A DNA stretch of 64,000 nt from Sabellastarte sp. h YS-2021 (taxonomy: Eukaryota; Annelida; Polychaeta; Sabellida; Sabellidae), in NCBI GenBank assembly GCA_964017235.1, contig OZ024927.1, forward strand, positions 51,527,293-51,591,292, in the 5' to 3' direction. Below the pieces are notes generated by a model. The model searched no databases, was not told the DNA's origin, and saw only the letters and a program-made list of their open reading frames with translations. A program made the position numbers and the translations under genes. Positions 33,201 to 45,200 of this stretch are shown one piece after another; position 1 is the stretch's first letter; each line of letters starts with the position of its first letter.

Positions 33201-36200
33201 CAGGGCCGAGTAAATCAGAAAATGGGTTAACTGATTAGGTCGGAGGACACAACTCTGGAGAATCCGACTATATCTTACACTGTTAAAGCAATTAGATCCA
33301 GTACAACTGAACCTGAGCGATGATGTCATAATAGAAATTTAAACTAGAGGATCGCTCGCAAAAAAAAAGATAATGTTTTTGCTATGCAAAAACAAAGCAT
33401 CCCGAAAAGGATATAAAGGTGAGTGCTAAAGTATTAAGAAAATGCTTCGTTTCTAGCCTTATACTGTTGTGGCAACCAAAGTCAGCGCAGTCTGCTCTAT
33501 CTAGCACGGTTTTCAAGATATAAGCATTTTTGTGTTTTGCAAAAAATTTGAAAATTCAAAATGTCTGCTACATTTGGCGAGACAAAAATATTTTGAAAAT
33601 TGGCATGGCTACTCTGCAGAGATACCCAGCAGGTCAAAAATTTTGTTGAGTTCGCTCCATCTAGCACGGTTTTGGAGATATAAGCATTTTTGTGTTTTGC
33701 AAAAACTTTGAAAATTCAAAATGGCCACCATTTTTGGGGAGACAAAAATTTTTGACAAGACCACTGCCGCGGTGTGTATCTCTCGCCGAGCATTAAAGGA
33801 GAAGAAATAGCTTTTCCGAGATATTTACAATTGTTCATTTTCGTGTGTGAAAGGTCTTCCAAAAGTAGCTGAATGAGTTATTTGAGAAAAATTGGCTATC
33901 TGCAATACTATTAAGAGATAATTCACATTTACTCCTTTTGAGTAGGTGAGTAATTACCTACGGGTCTGGAACTTCACCAAGTGAAAGTTCTCCCAAAAGT
34001 AGATGAGTTATTTGATAAAAATTGGGTATCCGCAATACTTTTAGAGATAATTCGCATTTACTCATTTTGAGTAGGTGAATAATTAGCTATGGGTCTGAAA
34101 CTTCACCAAGTGAAAGCTCTCCCAAAAGTAGGTGAATGAGTTATTTGAGAAAAATTGGCTATCTGCAATACTTTTAGAGATAATTCGCATTTACTCATTT
34201 TGAGTAGGTGAGTAATTAGCTATGGGTCTGAAACTTCACCATGTGAAAGCTCTCCCACAAGTAGATGAATGAGTATTTGATAAAAATTGGGTATCCACAA
34301 TACTTTTACAGATAATTAGCATTTACTCATTTTGAGTAGGTGAATAATTAGCTATGGGTCTGAAACTTCACGGAGTGAAAGCTCTCCCAAAAGTAGGTGA
34401 ACGAGTTATTTGAGAAAAATTGGCTATCTGCAATACTTTTAGAGATAATTCGCATTTACTCATTTTGAGTAGGTGAATAATTAGCTAAGGGTCTGAAACT
34501 TCACCAAGTGAAAGCTCTCCCAAAAGTAGGTGAATGATTTATTTGAGAAAAATTGGCTATCTGCAATACTTTTAGAGATAATTCGCATTTACTCATTTTG
34601 AGTAGGTGAGTAATTAGCTATGGGTCTAAAACTTCACCATGTGAAAGCTCTCCCACAAGTAGATAAATGAGTTATTTGATAAAAATTGGGTATCCGCAAT
34701 AGTTTTAGAGATAATTAGCATTTACTCATTTTGAGTAGGTGAATAATTAGCTACTGGTCTGAAACTTCACCGAGTGAAAGCTCTTTGGGATAGCTGCTCT
34801 GCAGAGATACCCTGAAGATCAAAAATTTGGTCGAAATCGCTCTAGCACGGTTTTCGAGATATTAGCATTTTTGTGTTTTGCAATTTTTGCGCAAAAATTC
34901 GAAAATTCAAAATGGCCGCCATGTTTGGCAAGACAAAATTTTTTTCAAAATTGGCATAGCTACTCTGCAGAGATACCCTGTGGGTCAAAAATTTCGTCGA
35001 AATCGCTCTATCTAGCAGGGTTTTCGAGATATAAGCATTTTTATGTTTTGCAATTTTTGCGAAAAATTCGAAAATTCAAAATGGCCGCCATTTTTTGCGA
35101 GACAAAATTTTTTTGAAAATTGGCATGGCTACTCTTCAGAGATACCCTGTAGGTCAAAAATTTCGTCAAAATCGCTCTATCTAGCAGGGTTTTCGAGATA
35201 TAAGCATTTTTATGTTTTGCAATTTTTGCGAAAAATTCGAAAATTCAAAATGGCCGCCATTTTTTGCGAGACAAAATTTTTTTGAAAATTGGCATGGCTA
35301 CTCTTCAGAGATACCCTGTAGCTCAAAAATTTCATCAAAATCGCTCTATCTAGCAGGGTTTTCGAGATATAAGCATTTTTATGTTTTGCAATTTTTGCGA
35401 AAATTTCGAAAATTCAAAATGGCCGCCATTTTTGGCGAGATAAAATTTTTTTGAAAATAGGCATGGCTACTCTGCAGAGATACCCTGTGGGTTAAAAATT
35501 TCGTCGAAATCGCTCTATCTAGTACGATTTTCGAGATATAAGCATTTTTATGTTTTGCAATTTTTGCGAAAAATTCGAAAATTCAAAATGGCCGCCATTT
35601 TTGGCGAGACAAAACTTTTTTCAAAATTGGGATAACTACTCTGCAGAGATACCCTGTGGGTCAAAAATTTCGTCGAAATCGCTCTATCTAGCACGGTTTT
35701 CGAGATATAAGCATTTTTCTGTTTTCCTTATTTGGAAAATTCATAATGATTAACAAAATATCTCTGCGGACGCGGACGCGGACGAGGGCGCGGACGACGA
35801 CGATGATGAATCCATAGTATCCCCGCGAATGGGGATACAATTAATCATTAATTACTCAGCCATTTCTTAACCAATCAATGCCAAAATCTAATGATTTCCA
35901 GATTTTAATAGAATGAATGTATTTGCCAAGTTTCAGGTGAATTGATAAAATTCCTTTCAAGTTATCATCCGGACAAGATTCCCCATCGAAAAAAGACATT
36001 TTTGGTCATGTGACCTCTCTGATTGGTTGAAATGTCACTGCAGCATATTCAAAAAAATTCCCCAAGGCTACTGCCTAAACCTGCCAAATTTGAAAAGAAT
36101 CCGCCTAACGGTTACAGAGTTATAAGGAAAACAAAATGCGGAGCCGGCGGAGCCTGAAGGTCTCCCATACACAAACAAGTGTCCCTTGCGGGACGCTTAA

Positions 36201-39200
36201 TTATCTACAGGATATATGACTAGATTTTACTGTTTTACCTGCCACAAACTGTGATTTTTTTACTTGCGTACTCATTCATTATTACTCTACTCTTTAATGA
36301 GTACCAATTAATAGCAATTCAGTCATTTATGGTATATTTTGTGTTCTTATTTGGAAAACTGCCAATATTTTAGTTAAAAAGAATATTTTTTTCTTAAATT
36401 TGTACTCAAAGTAAAACCATGACTATACTCTTTAATGAGTGCTTAAATACTTTTTGTTCTTGAAGTAATCTTTAGTGATTATTTACCATTCCTACATATT
36501 CACCTATACTTTCTTTTTAATATACCTGTTAGTGACTGAACCAGATCCTCCATGTTTTCTAGAAGTCCAGCCAAATGCTGGTACTGATCAAGACAAGGAG
36601 ATGTGATCTGAGCCACCACCCCTGCAGCCTCTGCTCTCACTGTTTCAGACACTGATTGGTTACCAAGAATGTCACTCAAACTCAAGACTCCACCCACTTT
36701 TTCCAGCTCCTCGATGGACTCTGAGACACAGCATACAGTGGCAATAGCCCGCAATGCCTGAGAGTGGACACTGGACAGGGAGGGATTACTACACAGGTCA
36801 AACAGGTTCTGTACGCCCCCTTCCTGTAACAGAAAATGGTCAAAGCTTGCAATGCCTAAGAGTGGACACTGACCAAGAAGGAGTTATTGCACAAGCTAAA
36901 CAAACTCTGTGCCCCATCTCTGGGTTGATATAACTTCTAACTTGTTGTTTTTTGTTTGCTAAAAATCCCCCCCCTTCAAAAAAAAAAACAAAAAAACTTT
37001 AGGACCATGAATCAAACACCTTGCATTTCTCCCTATTTGTCAGCCAAGGAGTAAAATATAGACATTTTCAAACACACTGAAGAATCAAATGTGGATCTCA
37101 CAATTTTGAACAAAAACTAAATCAAAAGCAAAATGCTACTAATCTGTTTACAACAAATATCAGTATTTTCAATACCCGAGGTCATATACCAGACCAGCCC
37201 TGTGTGAAAACTTCCATCTATTGTCATGAGCTTGATTTGAGTTCTCTACCTAAAAACTAAGTACTTTGTGAACAGATGCTAAACTTGTGAACCACTTGGT
37301 CAGTCATGCATTCCTTCTGTTATGGAATTGACAAACACTTCACAATGCTCAAGGCATTTGCAGTTACGCTTACAAAATGTCAATGAAAGCCCTCCTAATA
37401 CTAATTGAAAGACAAATCTAAATACAATAAAGCTCCCTTTGGTTGGTCTAGTTGTATGAAATGTAAAACAAGAAGAGCTCATCTAATGAATAACTGAAAA
37501 TAAAGGATGACATCACACTCATAAATGTTTGAAATCTAGGATGACTTAATTTTTGAAAGTTAAGTTTGAATTGAGTAGTTTTACAAGAATAGTTACTATT
37601 TTTTAACAATGCTTTTTTAGGATTTTGATATTTGAATACCCTTTACTTATTAATTAGAACCGAAACCTTCTCTGGAATGAAAGAAAAATGAAGCAAGGAA
37701 ATGAAGGATCCAATCCATAAGATATAAGAAATTAAAATGCCCAGTGCTTTCAATGAAGTAATGTATTATGTCATCTCATTTATACTGTTATAAGATATAC
37801 CCTTGCAATGAGGTAGCACATGTGTTCTCCATCTAGTCCTAATGCCATGATGTTACCAAGGACTGACTTGAGACTGAAAGCACTCTGAGGTTCATGTAAC
37901 ATCCGCATAAGATTCTGTTAAAATACATATTAAAAGAATATCATAGCAAAATAAAACTAGAGGATCGTTCGCAAAAAAAAAGATAATGTTTTTGCATAGC
38001 AAAAAACAAAGCGTCCCGAAAAGGATATAAAGGTGAGTGCTAAAGTATTAAGAAAATGCTTCGTTTCTAGCCTTATACTGTTGTGGCAACCAAAGTCAGC
38101 GCGGTCTGCTCTATCTAGCACGGTTTAAGATATAAGCATTTTTGTGTTTTGCAAAAAATTAAAAAATTTAAAATGTCCGCTATATTTGGCGAGACAAAAA
38201 TATTTTGAAAATTGGCATGGCTACTCTGCAGAGATACCCAGCAGGTCAAAAATTTTGTTGAGTTCGCTCCATATAGCACGGTTTTCGAGATATAAGCATT
38301 TTTGTGTTTTGCAAAAACTTTGAAAATTCAAAATGGCCACCATTTTTGGGGAGACAAAATTTTTTGTCAAGACCACTGCCACGGTGTGTATCTCCCGCCG
38401 AGCATTAAAGGAGAAGAAATAGCTTTTCCGAGATATTTACAATTTTTCATTTTCGTGTGTGAAAGCTCTTCCAAAAGTAGGTGAATGAGTTATTTGAGAA
38501 AAATTGGCTATCTGCAATACTTTTAAGAGATAATTCACATTTACTCATTTTGAGTAGGTGAATAATTAGCTATGGGTCTGAAACTTCACCAAGTGAAAGC
38601 TCTCCCAAAAGTAGGTGAATGAGTTATTTGAGAAAAATTGGCTATCTGCAATACTTTTAGAGATAATTCGCATTTACTCATTTTGAGTAGGTGAGTAATT
38701 AGCTATGGGTCTGAAACTTCACCATGTGAAAGCTCTCCCACAAGTAGATGCATGAGTATTTGATAAAAATTGGGTATCCGCAATACTTTTACAGATAATT
38801 AGTATTTACTCATTTTGAGTAGGTGAATAAATAGCTATGGGTCTGAAACTTCACAGAGTGAAAGCTCTCCCAAAAGTAGGTGAATGAGTTATTTGAGAAA
38901 AAATGGCTATCTGCAATACTTTTAGAGATAATTCGCATTTACTCATTTTGAGTAGGTGAATAATTAGCTATGGGTCTGAAACTTCACCAAGTGAAAGCTC
39001 TCCCAAAAGTAGGTGAATGAGTTATTTGAGAAAAATTAGCTATCTGCAATCCTTTTAGAGATAATTCGCATTTACTCATTTTGAGTAGGTGAGTAATTAG
39101 CTATGGGTCTGAAACTTCACCATGTGAAAGCTCTCCCACAAGTAGATGAATGAGTATTTGATAAAAATTGGGTATCCGCAATACTTTTACAGATAATTAG

Positions 39201-42200
39201 CATTTACTCATTTTGAGTAGGTGAATAAATAGCTATGGGTCTGAAACTTCACAGAGTGGAAGCTCTCCCAAAAGTAGGTGAATGAGTTATTTGAGAAAAA
39301 TTGGCTATCTGCAATCCTTTTAGAGATAATTCGCATTTACTCATTTTGAGTAGGTGAGTAATTAGCTATGGGTCTGAAACTTCACCATGTGAAAGCTCTC
39401 CGTCAAGTAGATGAATGAGTATTTGATAAAAATTGGGTATCCGCAATACTTTTACAGATAATTAGCATTTACTCATTTTGAGTAGGTGAATAAATAGCTA
39501 TGGGTGTGAAACTTCAGAGTGAAAGCTCTCCCAAAAGTAGGTGAATGAGTTATTTGAGAAAAATTGGCTATCTGCAATACTTTTAGAGATAATATGCATT
39601 TACTCATTTTGAGTAGGTCAGTAATTAGCTATGGGTCTGAAACTTCACCATGTGAAAGCTCTCCCACAAGAAGATAAATGAGTTATTTGATAAAAATTGG
39701 GTATCCGCAATACTTTTACAGATAATTAGCATTTACTCCTTTTGAGTAGGTGAATAATTAGCTATGGGTCTGAAACTTCATGGAGTGAAAGCTCTTCCAA
39801 AAGTAGGTGAATGAGTTATTTAAGAAAAATTGGCTATCTGCAATACTTTTAGAGATAATTCGCATTTACTCATTTTGAGTAGGTGAGTAATTAGCTATGG
39901 GTCTGAAACTTCACCATGTGAAAGCTCTCCCACAAGTAGATGCATGAGTATTTGATAAAAATTGGGTATCCGCAATACTTTTACAGATAATTAGTATTTA
40001 CTCATTTTGAGTAGGTGAATAAATAGCTATGGGTCTGAAACTTCACAGAGTGAAAGCTCTCCCAAAAGTAGGTGAATGAGTTATTTGAGAAAAATTGGCT
40101 ATCTGCAATACTTTTAGAGATAATTCGCATTTACTCATTTTGAGTAGGTGAATAATTAGCTATGGGTCTGAAACTTCACCAAGTGAAAGCTCTCCCAAAA
40201 GTAGGTGAATGAGTTATTTGAGAAAAATTAGCTATCTGCAATCCTTTTAGAGATAATTCGCATTTACTCATTTTGAGTAGGTGAGTAATTAGCTATGGGT
40301 CTGAAACTTCACCATGTGAAAGCTCTCCCACAAGTAGATGAATGAGTATTTGATAAAAATTGGGTATCCGCAATACTTTTACAGATAATTAGCATTTACT
40401 CATTTTGAGTAGGTGAATAAATAGCTATGGGTCTGAAACTTCACAGAGTGGAAGCTCTCCCAAAAGTAGGTGAATGAGTTATTTGAGAAAAATTGGCTAT
40501 CTGCAATCCTTTTAGAGATAATTCGCATTTACTCATTTTGAGTAGGTGAGTAATTAGCTATGGGTCTGAAACTTCACCATGTGAAAGCTCTCCGTCAAGT
40601 AGATGAATGAGTATTTGATAAAAATTGGGTATCCGCAATACTTTTACAGATAATTAGCATTTACTCATTTTGAGTAGGTGAATAAATAGCTATGGGTGTG
40701 AAACTTCAGAGTGAAAGCTCTTCCAAAAGTAGGTGAATGAGTTATTTAAGAAAAATTGGCTATCTGCAATACTTTTAAGAGATAATTCGCATTTACTCAT
40801 TTTGAGTAGGTGAGTAATTATCTACGGGTCTGAAACTTCACCATGTGAAAGCTCTCCCAAAAGTACATGAATGAGTTATTTGATAAAAATTGGGTATCCG
40901 CAATAGTTTTAGAGATAATTAGCATTTACTCATTTTGAGTAGGTGAGTAATTAGCTATGGGTCTGAAACTTCACCAAGTGAAAGCTCTCCCAAAAGTAGG
41001 TGAATGAGTTATTTGAGAAAAATTGGTTATCTGCAATACTTTTAGAGGTAATTTGCATTTACTCATTTTGAGTAGGTGAGCAATTAGCTATGGGTCTGAA
41101 ACTTCACCAAGTGAAAGCTCTTTGGGATAACTGCTCTGCAGAGATACCCTGAAGATCAAAAATTTCGTCGAAATCGCTCTATGTAGCACGGTTTTCGAAA
41201 TATTAGCCTTTTTGTGTTTTGCAATTTTTGCGCAAAAATTCGAAAATTCAAAATGGCCGCCATTTTTGGAAAGACAAAATTTTTTTGAAAATTGGCATGG
41301 CTACTCTGCAGAGATACCCTGTGGGTCAAAAATTCCGTCGAAATCACTCTATCTAGCACGGTTTTCGAGATATAAGCATTTTTATGTTTTGCAATTTTGC
41401 GAAAAATTCGAAAATTCAAAATGGCCGCCAATTTTTGCGAGAAATTTTTTTTTTGGAAAATTGGCATGGCTACTCTACAGAGATACCCTGTGGATCAAAA
41501 ATTTCGTTGAAATCGCTCTATCTAGTACGGTTTTCGAGATATAAGCATTTTTATGTTTTGCAATTTTTGCGAAAAATTCGAAAATTCAAAATGGCCGCCA
41601 TTTTTGGTGAGAAATCTTTTTTTTTCAAAACTGGGATAACTACTCTGCAGAGATACCCTGTGGGTCAAAAATTTCGTCGAAATCGCTCTATCTAGCACGG
41701 TTTTCGAGATATAAGCATTTTTGTGTTTTCCTTATTTGGAAAATTCATAATGATTAATTAATCATTAATTACTCGGCCATTTCTTAACCAATCAATGCCA
41801 AAATCTAATGATTTCCAGATTTTAATAGAATGAATGTATTTGCCAAGTTTCAGGTGAATTGATAAAATTCCTTTCAAGTTATCATCCGGACAAGCTTCCC
41901 CATCAAAAAAAGACATTTTTGGTCATGTGACCTCTCTGATTGGTTGAAATGTCACTGCAGCATATTCAAAAAAAATCCCCAAGGCTACTGACTAAACCTG
42001 CCAAATTTGAAAAGAATCCGCCTAACGGTTACAGAGTTATAAGGAAAACAAAATGCGAAGCCGGCGGAGCCTGAAGGTCTCCCATACACAAACAAGCGTC
42101 CCTTGCGGGACGCTTAATTACATAATACACTTCCAAGCTTAATTAGAAAATATTTAGTCAGTACATGAGTACTGAAGGCTAGGAATGATCTAGAATTGAT

Positions 42201-45200
42201 TTTAAAATTCCATGAAATTCAATCTCTCAAATTAAGAAATACTCAGTCAAGCATGGAGAAGTATTATCTGAAAAAAAAAAAAAAATTTTATCTCCTGAAT
42301 GAGCCTAAAAGAATGAATTAATTACACTGCATGTATTAATGGACTTTTAATTAATATAATATCAGTATTTGGCAAAAACTTTACTTATATTTGAACACCA
42401 TTAATTTGTAGAGTGTACCTGTATGTGAACACCCAGTGCGAAATCTACCAGTGAGCTGAAGGACTGACCCAGGAACGTGAGGAGTTGCATCACTGCCAGC
42501 TTCTCAGGTCTGTGGCCATTGTTCTCTGTGTGACTAAAACACATGACAATAACACACAAGAACAACACAAAAAAAAATGAGAATAAGATTAACACACTTT
42601 ACCAAACTTTTGAAAGAACTAATAAGAACAGATGTAGAGTAGACTATGCATAGCTAAAAGCTCAAAATATCCACAAGATTTAGTTTTATATAAGACTATT
42701 ACACTAACTCCACTTATTCTTACAAAGGTTATTATTTTCTGTTGCTGGGACATTAAAACTGGTTCTACTTGCACCTTAATTTGACTTTTACAGTCATTAA
42801 CTACAGTAAAATATGATTAACAGTAGAGTAGAACAGGTCACATGTTTAAATTTTCAAATTAATGACCTCTACAGTGATTTAAAGCATACAATACAATATT
42901 TTGGGTGTTAAGTAAAACAAGAATATCTGAATTGACCCGATATATTATATTTTATATATGAAGCTCTATGAGAGCTCTTTGGGGTTGGATATTCACTCTT
43001 AAGTTTAGAAGTAAAAGCACTGGTCAGTTAATGGGTCTAATTTTGGTGATTTTTTACTTTGAACCCCAATAACACAAACAGTATTTTGTATATTCTTAAT
43101 GTTTATAGCTCAAATTACAGGTGTGATATGCCTTTATTACTGTGTCAATATTAATCCCCTTACATTTATGCAAATGTTAAATATACCTGAAAAATGTTCC
43201 AATGAAATATGATTTGCTGAACAGTGAACAGATTTCTGAACTACAACAGAAGTGGAGCAGAAATATACAACAACTTACTGTACATGCTTCCATATTACAA
43301 AATAAAGACTTCTCATGAAATAATTCTTGATAAATTATTACCTTTCAACATATTGTGCCAGTTTTGCACACTCTTCCATAACAAGCTGTTGTCTCTATAA
43401 GAAAAAAATAACATAAATGCAGTTAATCATAGACTTGCTCGAAGTCTTTGTATTTCTCATTCCACCAAATCTGACATACATGGAATCTTTATGAATCCAT
43501 CTGATGGGTACAAAATACAAAAACTTGTCTCAGACAAGTTGTTTAAAGCACCAAATTCTTGAAAAAAAAGTCATTCAGTCCTAATATAATACCTTAGACA
43601 AAAGTTAATCACTGTTTTAGCACATATGCTTGGATACTTAAAATTTACTCCAAGTAAAATTATAATGATTTGAGGGGAAAATAAAACAAAAATCTGATGA
43701 TATTTTCCCCTTTTTCAAGTGAGAGTTTGAGTAGACTAATGAATTTACAAAAAAAAAATAAGCTCAAGCTGACCTAAAAAGAAACAGGTTTAAATTTGCA
43801 TTCACAAAGAAGTTGAGCTGCTTTTTGGCTCAACTTTTTGGTTAAATTTGGTGCACCCATGACTAAAAGTTTGGATTAAATAAAGTTTAATCTCATGCAC
43901 TTGATCCAAACAAATAAGCTTACCTCAAGAATGCAGATTGAAGCCAAAGATTCTTGTTAATCAAAACAGCCCGACAACTTCTGATGACTTTTTCCTGACC
44001 AATATAACTTCCACAGAAGCCAGTATTAGTTTCAACTAGATGAATGCTTCTGCTAACAAAAGCGAAGCGTCCCTGAGAGTTTAAAATGCCTTGTGGTTTT
44101 AATAAGCATGCTGTAAAGCTAAGAATGCACAAAGCTGTACCGTACTGTTACATAAACCAACCCCCTTAGTGATATCATGACAGGGAAAATCCTACAAAGG
44201 TCTTCTTTAATTAACATAAACAAGCATTGTAGACATAGACAAGCTGGAGAACATGTTGTACATTGGATGTACAACATTGGATGTAACTTTAGTAAATTTT
44301 GTGTAAATGCTACAAAGCATTTCAGTAACGAGTATTGATAACTTCATATATAATCATGTGTGCAAGTATGTATTGCTATTTAGATTGTCCACAGGGTTTT
44401 GCAATAGGTTTTAATACATTGTGAAAGCATAAAAGCAACAATAAAGGCAAAAGCTATTTCATGACCCCAGTTTGACCCATACATGGGGGTCAGGAGGTAA
44501 AACTAACCGGCTATTTAGACTGTCCACATATGGTTTCCCAATACCTCTTAATACATTCCGAAGCTATAATAGCAACAATGAAGGAGATATCAGGTAAAAA
44601 CTCCAAAACAGCTATTTTTTACCCCAGTTTGACCCATAAGGGGGGGGGGGGGGTCGGGTGGTAAAACTGACCGTAAAGACTCTCCACATATGCTTTCCCA
44701 ATACTTCTTAATACATTCTCAATCTATAAAAGCAACATTAAAGGAGATATAAGACAAAAACTCGAAATCAGCTATTTTATGACCCCAGTTTGACCCATGG
44801 GGGGGGGGGGGGGAGGGTATAAAAGTGACCAGCTATTTAGATTCTCCACATATGCTTTCCCAATACCTCTTAATACATTCTGAAGCTATAAAAGCAACGA
44901 GGAAGGAGATATAAGGCAAAAACTCCAAAGCAGTTATTTATAACCCCAGTTTAGCCTATAAGGGGGGGTCGGGGGGTAAAACTGACTGGCTATTTAGACT
45001 CTCCACATATGCTTTCCCAATACCTCTTAATACATTCTGAAGCTATAAAAGCAACAATAAAGGCGATATAAGGCAAAAACTCAAAATCAGCTATTTTATG
45101 ACCCCAGTTTGACCCATAAGGGGGGGGGGGTCGGGGGGTAAAACTGACCGGCTATTTAGACTCTCCACATATGCCTTCCCAATACCTCTTAATACATTCT

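Noticed and set aside
34871-35753. Chain of frames reading ENSKWPPFFARQNFF
   Set aside because: Each is one 169-bp tandem unit read through; the same happens at 41212-41695. No start, domain or splice context.
33850-41110. Regular repeats resembling a CRISPR array
   Set aside because: Units are 133 bp, repeated end to end without unique spacers, in animal DNA with spliced genes and transposons.
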